Source of the DNA: Clostridium sp. K4410.MGS-306
Lineage (GTDB): Bacteria > Cyanobacteriota > Vampirovibrionia > Gastranaerophilales > Gastranaerophilaceae
DNA: 64,000 nucleotides
Reading direction: 5' to 3'
Assembly: GCA_000980375.1 (NCBI GenBank)
Contig: LARD01000019.1
Location: forward strand, 5,367-69,366
Shown here: positions 52,766 through 61,295 of the stretch, one piece after another
Layout: each line of letters opens with the position of its first letter
Position numbering within the stretch: position 1 is the first letter of the stretch
Translations under genes and position numbers: made by a program
The notes under the pieces: model-generated
Databases searched by the model: none
Seen by the model: the letters and a program-made list of their open reading frames with translations, nothing else
Told to the model about the DNA's origin: nothing

Positions 52766-54070
52766 ATGTTTATATCTAACAACATAGGGATAATTGCTGA
52801 TGATTTGACAGGCGCTGATGATACAGCGCTTCAATTTCATTTAAGGGGTGCTAATACACAAATATTGCTGGATTCTTCAATTATGCCGGAGAACAAAGCA
52901 AGCACACAGGTCTGGGCTATTCCTACGGAAACAAGAAACTGTGATGCTCATAGCGCATATGAGCGTGTTAAACAGGCTACAAAAATACTGTCAGAGGAAT
53001 TAAATGTAGAATACTTTTATAAAAAAATGGATTCTACAATCCGTGGAAACATCGCAGTAGAAGCACTTGCAATGCTGGATGCTCTTGAGTGGGATGCTGC
53101 CGTCATAATCCCGGCTTTCCCCCAGGAAGGCCGCACAACAGTGGGCGGATATCATTTGCTTAAAGGTATCCCGATTGAAAGAACTGAATATGCCAGAGAC
53201 CCGAGATTCCCTATTTATGAGTCTCATATACCAACTGTTTTACGAAATGAGCTGCAAAATGAACAGGAAGAACTTGTTGATTTGATTGAGCTGCGTACCG
53301 TCATCAAAGGTGCCGGTCCCATATTGAAAAAAATGAATGAAATGATTGAAAACGGAGTGAAGCTCATTGTTGTTGATGCCATGTCCGTTACTGATATTGA
53401 GCAGGTTGTTCTCGCAATGGAAAAAAGCTCGTACAAAATCTTGCCGTGCGGTTCTGCTGGCTGTGCACAGGTTTTAGGCAACATATGGCTTCCTGAGACG
53501 GAAAATCATCAGACTGAAAAAACTATTCCTTCTCTACCAAAGCTGATTGTATCAGGCAGTGCCACACAGCTTACTGCTTCACAGTTACAAAAACTACAGG
53601 ATGATGATGATATTGAAAATACCTATTTTATCAATCTGAAAATGGAAGATATTCTTGAAGGAGTGAGTGACGAAATTGTAGAGCGCGTTTCTCAAAATCT
53701 GATAAAAGATAATGTTGTTGTTATTCACACGTCTGAATTAACTGTAGATTCTAAGATAATATCTGAAATCCTGTTTGAAAATGAGATGTCTAAAAATCAG
53801 TTTATTTCAAAAATTGGCGATTATCTTGCTGCTGTGACAAAAAAAGTTTTATTCAATAGAGATGCTATTCTTGTGACAATAGGCGGCGAAACATCTTTTA
53901 AATGTTGTAAAGCAATTAACAGCAGCAGTTTGCAAATTATTGATGCGATTTGCCCTGCTATACCTTTGTGCCTTGATACAAAAGCACAGTGGATAGTCAC
54001 AAAATCAGGCAATCTAGGAAACTCTAACACTGTAATTGATATAATAAAGTATTTTGAACACCATGAATAA
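52766..54070 (+). CDS. DUF1537-family acid-sugar kinase
   Basis: Four-carbon acid sugar kinase family (DtnK/OtnK type). The opening GIIADDLTGADDTALQF, then PAFPQEGRTTVGGYHLLKG, MSVTDIEQVV, and the C-terminal nucleotide domain VTIGGETSFKCCKAINSSS are characteristic. 434 residues. It overlaps a pdxA-like gene by 8 bases, the arrangement known for D-threonate or D-erythronate breakdown. Confidence 0.9.
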   Translation: MFISNNIGIIADDLTGADDTALQFHLRGANTQILLDSSIMPENKASTQVWAIPTETRNCDAHSAYERVKQATKILSEELNVEYFYKKMDSTIRGNIAVEALAMLDALEWDAAVIIPAFPQEGRTTVGGYHLLKGIPIERTEYARDPRFPIYESHIPTVLRNELQNEQEELVDLIELRTVIKGAGPILKKMNEMIENGVKLIVVDAMSVTDIEQVVLAMEKSSYKILPCGSAGCAQVLGNIWLPETENHQTEKTIPSLPKLIVSGSATQLTASQLQKLQDDDDIENTYFINLKMEDILEGVSDEIVERVSQNLIKDNVVVIHTSELTVDSKIISEILFENEMSKNQFISKIGDYLAAVTKKVLFNRDAILVTIGGETSFKCCKAINSSSLQIIDAICPAIPLCLDTKAQWIVTKSGNLGNSNTVIDIIKYFEHHE

Positions 54071-54992
54071 ACCGATTGCAATAACTCTGGGCGATTTCAA
54101 CGGCATAGGGCCGGAAATTGTTGTAAAAGCATTGAACCGTTTGGACCTTCCTCAAGAGAATATTCTGCTGATAGGCAGCAGTGAGCTGGTTAAGGATCTT
54201 AACAAAAAATATAACGTTTTAGAGCTCCCATTTGAGCATAGCTGGCTAAATATAAGAAAAGAAACAAAAGAAGCAGGCGATTTTTCTTACAACTGTATTT
54301 TAAAAGCTTGTGAGCTGGCAAAAGCCGGCAAAATAAAAGCGCTTGTGACTGCACCTGTTTCCAAAAACGCAATGCATCTAGCCGGGCATAATTTTTCAGG
54401 CCAGACAGAGGTTCTTGAAAAAAATCTTGCAAATCCTGCCGCTGATGAAAAAGCTGAAATGCTCTTTGTTTCTAAAGATTTAAGAGTTCTTTTGCTTACC
54501 AGGCATGTTGCTTTAAAAGATGTAAAAATTACAAAAGAATTGCTATTGGAAAAACTGAAAAGAATAAACAGGGTTTTAAAGCAAAATTTTGGCATACCAA
54601 AGCCGAAGATAGCTCTTTGTTCTCTCAACCCCCATGCCGGAGAAAACGGAATACTTGGCAATGAAGAAATCGAGGCGTTTTTGCCGGCAGTTAAAGATTT
54701 GAACAATGATGGTATAAATGTTTTTGGGCCATTTCCTTCTGATACGCTTTTTGCAAAGGCTGCACACCCTTATGTAAACGGGGAAGCACAGCCTTATGAT
54801 GTTTATTGTGCCTGTTATCACGATCAGGGGCTGATTCCTGTTAAGGTTCTTGCAATGAATAATACTGTAAACACAACGGTTGGATTAAGCGTTATAAGAA
54901 CATCTCCCGCTCATGGTACGGCATATGATATTGCAGGCAAAAATATTGCTGATGAAAGCAGTATGATTTGTGCTATTGAAGCTGCTTTATAA
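54063..54992 (+). CDS. PdxA-family 4-phosphate dehydrogenase (PdxA/PdxA2)
   Basis: NAD-dependent oxidative decarboxylase fold. It has TLGDFNGIGPEIVVKAL, metal-site His in AGHNFSGQTEVLE, SLNPHAGENGILGNEE and CYHDQGLIPVKVL. 309 residues. The ATG at 54063 was preferred over a TTG 9 bases earlier. PdxA proper works in vitamin B6 synthesis, while PdxA2 beside a DUF1537 kinase oxidises phospho-threonate or phospho-erythronate; the coupling here favours PdxA2. Confidence 0.9.
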   Translation: MNKPIAITLGDFNGIGPEIVVKALNRLDLPQENILLIGSSELVKDLNKKYNVLELPFEHSWLNIRKETKEAGDFSYNCILKACELAKAGKIKALVTAPVSKNAMHLAGHNFSGQTEVLEKNLANPAADEKAEMLFVSKDLRVLLLTRHVALKDVKITKELLLEKLKRINRVLKQNFGIPKPKIALCSLNPHAGENGILGNEEIEAFLPAVKDLNNDGINVFGPFPSDTLFAKAAHPYVNGEAQPYDVYCACYHDQGLIPVKVLAMNNTVNTTVGLSVIRTSPAHGTAYDIAGKNIADESSMICAIEAAL

Positions 54993-54999
54993 TATAGAA

Positions 55000-55554
55000 T
55001 TATTTTAACTCTGACATTTCTTTTTCTATAATTTTAAAAGCATCAGCTCTTTTTTCAAAATATTTGTTATCTTTTATAATTTTTTTAGCGTGTTTAAGCG
55101 TTTTTTCGGCAGCTTTTTTGTCATGCAATTCAGAATACTGCATTTGTGATACTGCAAGAGAATCTACAAGGATATCCCTAATTGTGAAATCAGCAGTTTT
55201 TAAAAGGAAGTAATCTCTTTTGCCTTTTGGTGTACCTATGCAAGCTTGCAACGATTCATCAGCTTCTTGTGCTGTCATTTCAAACAGGCATTTGTCTTGT
55301 ATTTTCTTTTTAAAGAATTTTAAAAGCTGTTCGTTTTCTCTGATTCTTATTTTTTGTATAGCAACAGTTTCTTCGTATTTTTTTTCTGCAGTAATTTTAT
55401 TTATGTATTGTTGGCATTGGCTAGAAATAACCATTTTGCAAGGATCCGGCAATTTTGATGCGGGGTCAGACAGATAATTGGTTTTCCAAGTTTGTGCAGC
55501 AGTAACAAGTACTGCAAATATTATCAAATACATTATTGCTTTACGTTTGGTCAT
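55000..55554 (-). CDS. hypothetical membrane-anchored/exported helical protein, 184 aa
   Basis: One N-terminal hydrophobic segment (IMYLIIFAVLVTAAQTW), probably an uncleaved anchor, then a highly charged helical body (NKITAEKKYEETVAIQKIRI; AAEKTLKHAKKIIKDNKYF) with four Cys. It recalls an Lys-rich periplasmic lysozyme-inhibitor-like fold but no family is assigned. It converges with the pdxA gene, with 7 bases between stops. Confidence 0.6.
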   Translation of the reverse strand: MTKRKAIMYLIIFAVLVTAAQTWKTNYLSDPASKLPDPCKMVISSQCQQYINKITAEKKYEETVAIQKIRIRENEQLLKFFKKKIQDKCLFEMTAQEADESLQACIGTPKGKRDYFLLKTADFTIRDILVDSLAVSQMQYSELHDKKAAEKTLKHAKKIIKDNKYFEKRADAFKIIEKEMSELK

Positions 55555-55665
55555 TGTTAAACTCCTTTTTTATAATTTAAATATAACACATTAACAGCCA
55601 AACAGGTAATAAACTTTTTTTCAATCCGTTTTATAATGCTGGCGTATGTTAAGGGAGATTAGTTT

Positions 55666-56073
55666 ATGACAAAAATTTTAGAATTTTATAAATGCCACGT
55701 TTGCGGAAATTTTGTTGAAGTAGTGCTGCCAGGAGCAGGAGAGCTTGTGTGTTGCGGACAACCTATGGAAAGAATGAGAGAGCAAACACAAAGTGAAGAA
55801 ATGCTAGGTGAAAAACATGTGCCAGTTGTTTCTAAAGAAGGAGATGAACTCACAGTAAGAGTAGGTTCTGTTCCTCATCCAATGGAGGATGAACACTTCA
55901 TTATGTTTATAGAGGTAAATTCTCCTGACAAGAGATATGTGAAAAGAAAATATCTTTATCCCCATGAAGAACCTGTGTTGAAATATAAATGTTCTTGCGA
56001 TAAAGTTGAGGCAAGAGAATTGTGTAATATTCACGGGTTATGGACATCAGGTGAAATTGACACAAATAATTAA
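55666..56073 (+). CDS. dfx: desulfoferrodoxin / superoxide reductase
   Basis: Reduces superoxide to peroxide in anaerobes. The desulforedoxin centre is Cys10, Cys13, Cys29 and Cys30. The catalytic centre II ligands are His51, His71, His77, Cys120 and His123, with Glu49 in the GEKHVPVV loop. 135 residues, two-centre type. A TATAAT box lies near 55632; AAGGGAGA precedes the ATG. Ferritin follows after 25 bases. Confidence 0.93.
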   Translation: MTKILEFYKCHVCGNFVEVVLPGAGELVCCGQPMERMREQTQSEEMLGEKHVPVVSKEGDELTVRVGSVPHPMEDEHFIMFIEVNSPDKRYVKRKYLYPHEEPVLKYKCSCDKVEARELCNIHGLWTSGEIDTNN

Positions 56074-56098
56074 AAAGTAATTAAGAAGGGAGTTAAAG

Positions 56099-56608
56099 AT
56101 GATATCTGAAAAAATGAATGCGGCTTTTAATGACCAGATAAAAGCAGAAATGTTTTCTTCAAACTTGTACCTTTCAATGGTAGCTTATTTTGAAGAAATC
56201 GGACTCAAAGGTTTTGCAAACTGGATGAGAATCCAGGTTCAGGAAGAAAACGCTCATGCTATGGGCCTGTTTGATTATCTGCTTGAACGTGACGGTAAAG
56301 TGACTATAGAAGCAATTGAAAAACCTGAAAATGAATGGGCTTGTGCTTTAGATTGTTTTGAAGCTGTTTATAAACATGAACAACACGTTACTTCTTTGAT
56401 TAACGGACTTGTTGATGTTGCAGAACAAGAAAAAGATAGAGCTGCAATTTCATTCTTGCAATGGTATATCAAAGAACAGGTTGAAGAAGAAGCAAATTGT
56501 TCTGAAATTTGCCAAAAATTAAGACTCATCGGTGATGACAAACATGCGCTGCTTCTCATTGATCAGGAACTCGGTGCAAGAACCTATGTTGCACCTGTTA
56601 TCGGTTAG
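56099..56608 (+). CDS. ftnA: ferritin (FtnA type)
   Basis: Four-helix iron-storage protein. Ferroxidase ligands sit at Glu17 (NDQIKAEMFSS), Glu50 and His53 (EENAHAMGL), and Glu ~94 and ~127. 169 residues. In an operon with superoxide reductase: one removes superoxide, the other sequesters iron that would react with the resulting peroxide. Confidence 0.94.
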   Translation: MISEKMNAAFNDQIKAEMFSSNLYLSMVAYFEEIGLKGFANWMRIQVQEENAHAMGLFDYLLERDGKVTIEAIEKPENEWACALDCFEAVYKHEQHVTSLINGLVDVAEQEKDRAAISFLQWYIKEQVEEEANCSEICQKLRLIGDDKHALLLIDQELGARTYVAPVIG

Positions 56609-56622
56609 GTTTTGATTAAAAT

Positions 56623-56665
56623 AAAAATACAGGCTTTTTAAAAAGAGCCTGTATTTTTATTTTTT
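56623..56665. terminator. terminator after ferritin
   Basis: AAAAATACAGGC / GCCTGTATTTTT (12 bp) around an apolar 12-base loop, then ATTTTTTT. The end of the small minus-strand gene lies in this region. Confidence 0.85.
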
Positions 56666-56830
56666 TAAATCTTTATATATGCCGTTATAGAGGCCTTGTT
56701 CCTTAATTTTGAGCAGTAATCTCAAATTTAATAAAATTTCACTTAGCAATTCTTTTTCTAATGCAGTTGTACAACACATTTTTTCTTGTTCGATTTTGTT
56801 TATTATCGTAATAATTTCCTTTTTTATCAT
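56657..56830 (-). CDS. small helical protein, 57 aa
   Basis: An ATG-to-TAA frame encodes MIKKEIITIINKIEQEKMCC, then two amphipathic helices rich in Leu/Lys/Glu (LEKELLSEILLNLRLLLKIK) ending IYKDLKK. AGGGG lies 7 bases before the ATG. No family recognised. It is divergent from the XRE regulator, with inverted repeats between them, as in two-gene regulator modules. Coding is supported by length relative to the gap and the ribosome site, not by homology. Confidence 0.5.
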   Translation of the reverse strand: MIKKEIITIINKIEQEKMCCTTALEKELLSEILLNLRLLLKIKEQGLYNGIYKDLKK

Positions 56831-56843
56831 TCATGCGCCCCTA

Positions 56844-56888
56844 TAGGTGGTAGAAGGAACAACCTACATGTAACACAATAGGTGTCAC
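56844..56888. promoter_or_regulatory. inverted repeats between small gene and XRE regulator
   Basis: Two imperfect inverted repeats lie side by side: TAGGTGGT/ACAACCTA (56844-56851, 56859-56866, one mismatch, 7-base spacer) and GTAACAC/GTGTCAC (56870-56876, 56882-56888, one mismatch, 5-base spacer). They are candidate operators for the XRE protein. Confidence 0.5.
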
Positions 56889-56910
56889 GAGTAAAGAAGA
56901 ATATCACTAT

Positions 56911-57117
56911 GTGTTTAAACAAATCGGCGACAATATCAGAAAGGCTAGAGAAGCAAAACGTTTGTCTCAAGAAGAGTTAGCTTTTCTTATTAATTCTGCA
57001 AGAAACTATATTGGTTGTATAGAAAGAGCAGAAAAATTTGCAAGTGTGACTATGCTTAAAAAGATAGCGGATGCACTGGATTTGAAACTTGCAGATTTGT
57101 TCAAAGAGTGTGATTAA
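56911..57117 (+). CDS. small XRE-family regulator
   Basis: Single helix-turn-helix of the Cro/CI type: RLSQEELAFLINSARNYIGC and IERAEKFASVTMLKKIADAL, 68 residues. A GTG start gives this length. The frame stays open upstream with protein-like codons (TSKEEYHYV), so the true start could be further back, although no clear start codon is seen there. It overlaps the R3H ATPase stop by 4 bases. Confidence 0.88.
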   Translation: MFKQIGDNIRKAREAKRLSQEELAFLINSARNYIGCIERAEKFASVTMLKKIADALDLKLADLFKECD

Positions 57118-58703
57118 ACAATATCCTGTTTAAACTCTTTTCCGCCGACAATCTTCAAGTGTCTTTCGTTGCCGTCACCAACACTGACGGAGGATAAGTT
57201 GTGCTGCTCTACAAGCTCGTGCTGCATTTTTCTAATCTGCTGGCTTTGAGGGGACAACTCCACATCTTCACCGTGTTGAAGGACTTTTTGAATAGCCTCT
57301 TTTGCTTCATCAAGGGCTTCTTCTGTCTCATCGTGAAAGACTATTGTATTATCATCTTTTAGCCCGAGTGCTTCTTTCAAGACTTTTTGCACCTGTGAAG
57401 TTGAATTTGAACGCACATAATATATTGGCAGTCTGTATTCGTTTGCAATACTTAGAATTTTGTTTCCGCCTTTTGCAAAATTTTTGTGAGCAATAATTAT
57501 GTCTGCATCATCAATATTTTTTGTGAGCTCAGCATTAAGGTTAAGACGTTCTATTGACTTGTCCATTATTGAACGGCTAACTGCATAAATGTATATCTTT
57601 TTATAACCTTTGACCTCATTTACGTATTTTTCCCGGGAAAAACTGAAGTTTAAGGCATTGTTAGCAGATGTAATTTTGCTGTCTAACTGATTTATTTTTT
57701 CTACAATTGTAGGCTCGCTTGGCTGTGTCATATCAACTTTTCTGATGGTTGGTTTAATAGGCCAGCCTCTTAATATGCAGTCCACAGCTTCTGATGTATT
57801 GGGGTAGACTGCCAGAGTGTTTCTGTCAATGATTTCGATTACAATGTCAAAAGTAGGCTGTTTTTCTCTTTCCAGCACTGTTTTTTGACATGCTCTTCTT
57901 TTTGCCTCATCATCACCCAGTGTAACAGATTGGATTCCACCTACAAGGTCTGATAATACAGGGTTTTTAATAAGATTTTCCAGAGAATTTCCGTGAGCAG
58001 TTGCTATGAGCATAACACCACGTTCAGCTATGGTTCTTGCAGCTTGAGCTTCTGCTTCTGTACCTATCTCATCAACCACAATAACTTCAGGGGTGTGGTT
58101 TTCAACGGCTTCTATCATAATATCTTTTTGAAATTCGGGCTGTGTAACCTGCATTCTTCTGGCATGACCAATTGCAGGGTGGGGGGTATCTCCGTCACCG
58201 GCAATTTCGTTAGATGTGTCTACAACAACAACACGTTTATGGAGTTCGTCTGCGACAAGGCGCGAGATTTCTCTTAATTTAGTTGTTTTTCCTACACCGG
58301 GACGTCCTAAAAACAGTATACTTTTATTCTGTACGACAAAATCCTTTATGCAAGCTATTGTTCCTGTTACAACTCTCCCTATTCTGCAGGTAAGCCCTAC
58401 AACTTTTCCCTGGCGGTTTCTGATTGCACTGATTCTGTGTAATGTGCCCGCTATACCTGAACGGTTATCTTTAGTAAACTCGGGGACTCTGTCGGTAATA
58501 TATTTTATGTCTTCATCGACAATGGTATCTTCTCCCAGATAATCTATATTACCGTCTGCATGCCTTATTTCAGGCTGTCTGCCTAAATCCAATACCAGCT
58601 CAATTACATCGTCTAATGTTTCGTGGCTGAGACATTTAGTAATCTTCGGTGGTAGAATTTCAATTAACCTATCCAGGTCACTGTGAAATTGCACTTTGTT
58701 CAT
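57114..58703 (-). CDS. R3H-domain AAA ATPase (Ycf45-like)
   Basis: Walker A GRPGVGKTT (133-141), then KRVVVVDTSNEIAGDGD, the Walker B-like VIVVDEIGTEAEAQAARTI and TAHGNSLENLIKNPVLSDLV. A C-terminal R3H nucleic-acid-binding motif (~490-523) has KMQHELVEQHNLSSVSVG. This architecture is typical of cyanobacteria and algal plastids (Ycf45). Function is not established; binding of single-stranded nucleic acid is inferred from R3H. 529 residues. An extended -10 lies upstream. Confidence 0.9.
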   Translation of the reverse strand: MNKVQFHSDLDRLIEILPPKITKCLSHETLDDVIELVLDLGRQPEIRHADGNIDYLGEDTIVDEDIKYITDRVPEFTKDNRSGIAGTLHRISAIRNRQGKVVGLTCRIGRVVTGTIACIKDFVVQNKSILFLGRPGVGKTTKLREISRLVADELHKRVVVVDTSNEIAGDGDTPHPAIGHARRMQVTQPEFQKDIMIEAVENHTPEVIVVDEIGTEAEAQAARTIAERGVMLIATAHGNSLENLIKNPVLSDLVGGIQSVTLGDDEAKRRACQKTVLEREKQPTFDIVIEIIDRNTLAVYPNTSEAVDCILRGWPIKPTIRKVDMTQPSEPTIVEKINQLDSKITSANNALNFSFSREKYVNEVKGYKKIYIYAVSRSIMDKSIERLNLNAELTKNIDDADIIIAHKNFAKGGNKILSIANEYRLPIYYVRSNSTSQVQKVLKEALGLKDDNTIVFHDETEEALDEAKEAIQKVLQHGEDVELSPQSQQIRKMQHELVEQHNLSSVSVGDGNERHLKIVGGKEFKQDIV

Positions 58704-58782
58704 ATTATTTAATGCCCTTTCGATCGGCTGATACTCGGCTTTTGTCTCCTTGTTACTTTTCTTGTTTCATACTTACATGTAC

Positions 58783-58791
58783 ATTATAACA
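58783..58791 (-). promoter_or_regulatory. extended -10 promoter of the R3H ATPase gene
   Basis: On the minus strand TGTTATAAT matches the extended -10 TGnTATAAT exactly. No good -35 is visible. The leader to the ATG would be ~75 bases. Confidence 0.55.
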
Positions 58792-58840
58792 TTTTTTTGC
58801 ATGCACGGCATTATCTAAACGTACTACTCACGTAGTAAAT

Positions 58841-59809
58841 TTACATATCTTTATAAAAACAATTGCTGGTTTCTAACCAGTCAATAAAAGTCCGTATTCC
58901 TTTTTCAAAATCTTTTTGCGGGGTATAGTTTAGCAGACTCTTGGCTTTATCAATATCAGCATATGTTTTTTGTACATCTCCTTTTTGTGTGGCAACCTGT
59001 TTAATAATTGCTTTTTTATCCAGACATTTTTCAATTATATTGACAAGTTTTAAAAGGTTAACTGGTGAACCCGAGCCAATATTTATTATTTCAAACAAAG
59101 AATTTTCATATTCTATTGCACTGACAAATCCGTTTATTACGTCATCAATATATGTGTAATCTCTAGACATTGTTCCATCACCATACATTATTATTGGTTC
59201 ATCTTTTTTTATTTGTTCAATAAATTTTCTTATTGCAAGATCAGGTCGCTGTCTTGGACCAAATACAGTAAATAACCTGAGGCAAACGGCTGACAAATTG
59301 TATAATTGGAAATATGTTTTTATTAGTTCTTCGCATTGATATTTTGTTTTTGCGTATGGTGATATTTGTTGCAGGTTTGTTATGTTTTCGCTAAAAATTT
59401 TGGCTTCACAATTTCCATATACCGAGCTGGAAGAAGCGAATACAAGCTTTTTTATATTGCATTCAATCATGCTGTCCAGTATAATTTTTGTGCCGTTTAC
59501 ATTTACATCAATAAACTCTTCAGGTCTTTCTATAGAAGCTCTGACTCCAGCCAGTGCAGCTATATGAATAACAACCTCGATATTATTATTTTTCAAAATA
59601 TTTTTTATAGCAGCCTTATTCCTGATGTCTTCTTCATACAAAATATATTTTTCGTTTGAGAGATTATGCTGTATGTTTTTTATCTTTAATTCTTTTGAGT
59701 AATAATCGTTAAAATTGTCTACAACCGTTACTATGTGCCCGTCTTTAAGGAGTCTGTCAGCAAGTGTTGAGCCGATAAATCCGGCACCGCCTGTAATCAG
59801 GATGTTCAT
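58841..59809 (-). CDS. NAD-dependent sugar epimerase (UDP-GlcA 4-epimerase-like)
   Basis: Extended SDR epimerase. It has GGAGFIGS (7-14), HIAALAGVRASIERP, the SSSSVYG loop and the Tyr-x-x-x-Lys in SPYAKTKYQ, and LRLFTVFGPRQRPDLAI. AALAGVR and the RPDLAI tail resemble UDP-glucuronate 4-epimerases more than UDP-glucose ones. It is fed by or feeds the overlapping GT8 gene (4-base overlap). Likely provides a uronic sugar for LPS or capsule. Confidence 0.88.
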   Translation of the reverse strand: MNILITGGAGFIGSTLADRLLKDGHIVTVVDNFNDYYSKELKIKNIQHNLSNEKYILYEEDIRNKAAIKNILKNNNIEVVIHIAALAGVRASIERPEEFIDVNVNGTKIILDSMIECNIKKLVFASSSSVYGNCEAKIFSENITNLQQISPYAKTKYQCEELIKTYFQLYNLSAVCLRLFTVFGPRQRPDLAIRKFIEQIKKDEPIIMYGDGTMSRDYTYIDDVINGFVSAIEYENSLFEIINIGSGSPVNLLKLVNIIEKCLDKKAIIKQVATQKGDVQKTYADIDKAKSLLNYTPQKDFEKGIRTFIDWLETSNCFYKDM

Positions 59810-61254
59810 TTTTTATCACCAACAACAGATATGATTTTATCTATTTCAGTACTATATATGATATTTTTTGTACTGTTAAAGATTTTTTGTATTGATTCAT
59901 TTTGGGAAACAATATCTTCAATTGTGTTTTTATCATGTAATAACCACATAAAGTTGTAGCGATTTTCATTTAATAAACCGGCTGTTGCATAGCTTTCAAT
60001 GTTATTGAGAATTACAATTTTATAAAACTTCAGTGTTTTCAAAATATTTTTGTTTATATAGTCAAACACAAACAATTTTACTTTAGCTGTGTTAAACTCG
60101 TCGAATAAAACACCATTTTTCTTGCTTAATACAACAAATTTTGAATTTATTTTTTCAATCAGTTTTAAAACAATTCTGTTTTCTACTAAATCGTCCAGGT
60201 TTTCGAGCATAATTAATATAGGAAAAGAGTTTTGTTTTTTTATATATTTAAAAAGTTGCTTATAATCACGATAATTATCAGAAACATTGAACTTGGTATT
60301 TAATATTTTATAAATTTGTGATTGAAAATGAGAGAAATATCCAACCATTTGTGAGAATAAATTTTTATGATTTGGAGCTATCAATTTTGAGAATTTTTCT
60401 CGTTTAAGAGGCATATCTTTATAAGGTGATTTTAGATAGTATGAATACCATCTGCCGGCAAGCGGAAGATCCTCATAATTCCAGGGTTTTCTTATACCTG
60501 TATAGTGAATAATTGCCGGAGCATTTATTGTTTCGTCGATTTCTTTTTGCGTATAAAAGATTTTTGCTTCAGGTTGTTGACACATTTCAATATATTTTAA
60601 AGTTACATTATACTTTGGTGCAATGTTCAATATTTTTCCGTAGCATACTTTGTTAAAAATATGCTGATCAACAGAGCCTTGAAACTTTCCAATATTTTCT
60701 TCAAGAATTTTTGTAAGATTGTTTTGTCTTATGAGTTTTGTGTTCATAAGCATTACACCGGCATTAATGTATGAATTTAAGTCAGGAATATTGAGTAAAC
60801 ATGCCAAATATTTTTTATAAAAATAATAATATATGTTGAATACACCTGCTAAATAATTATCTTTTAGGTCTGTAGAATAAATTTCGTATAAATCTTCATT
60901 TACAATTATATCTGTATCCAGATAAAGGATTTTATCGTATTGCGTTAAAACAGGAGCTATTGCAAATTTGTACAGGCAGGCATTTGTTACTGTGGCATGT
61001 CTGTTGATACTATCAAGATATTTTTCGCCCATATCAATAAGCTCTACTGTACAGTTTTTGTACATTTCTTGTACTGCAATGATTTTTTCTCTATCCTTTT
61101 GTGAAACATTTTTCGTTATAAAGCAATAGAACTTACAAAAAGTAGATTGCTTGGCTGTTTCCATAATTGATATAAATAATGCAGGGACAGTAAATGTCAG
61201 ATTTTCATCTGTTATTGTACATATTGGTATTATATTTTTTGTCATGCTATCCAT
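59806..61254 (-). CDS. GT8-family glycosyltransferase with C-terminal extension
   Basis: Retaining GT8 transferase. The DxD metal site is Asp113-Thr-Asp115 in ILYLDTDIIVNEDLY, followed by YINAGVMLMNTKLI, DQHIFNKVCYGKIL and IIHYTGIRKPW, all typical of LPS alpha-galactosyl/glucosyltransferases. About 150 further residues (from ~320) carry a second Rossmann-like portion without a recognised motif. 482 residues. Coupled to the epimerase. Confidence 0.88.
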   Translation of the reverse strand: MDSMTKNIIPICTITDENLTFTVPALFISIMETAKQSTFCKFYCFITKNVSQKDREKIIAVQEMYKNCTVELIDMGEKYLDSINRHATVTNACLYKFAIAPVLTQYDKILYLDTDIIVNEDLYEIYSTDLKDNYLAGVFNIYYYFYKKYLACLLNIPDLNSYINAGVMLMNTKLIRQNNLTKILEENIGKFQGSVDQHIFNKVCYGKILNIAPKYNVTLKYIEMCQQPEAKIFYTQKEIDETINAPAIIHYTGIRKPWNYEDLPLAGRWYSYYLKSPYKDMPLKREKFSKLIAPNHKNLFSQMVGYFSHFQSQIYKILNTKFNVSDNYRDYKQLFKYIKKQNSFPILIMLENLDDLVENRIVLKLIEKINSKFVVLSKKNGVLFDEFNTAKVKLFVFDYINKNILKTLKFYKIVILNNIESYATAGLLNENRYNFMWLLHDKNTIEDIVSQNESIQKIFNSTKNIIYSTEIDKIISVVGDKK

Positions 61255-61295
61255 TCAGAATTATTGTATCATTATTGGTTTTGTTTACACAATTG

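Noticed and set aside
55565..55590. AT-rich near-palindrome resembling a PerR box upstream of superoxide reductase
   Set aside because: Arms match only with altered spacing, and such AT-rich palindromes are common by chance here.
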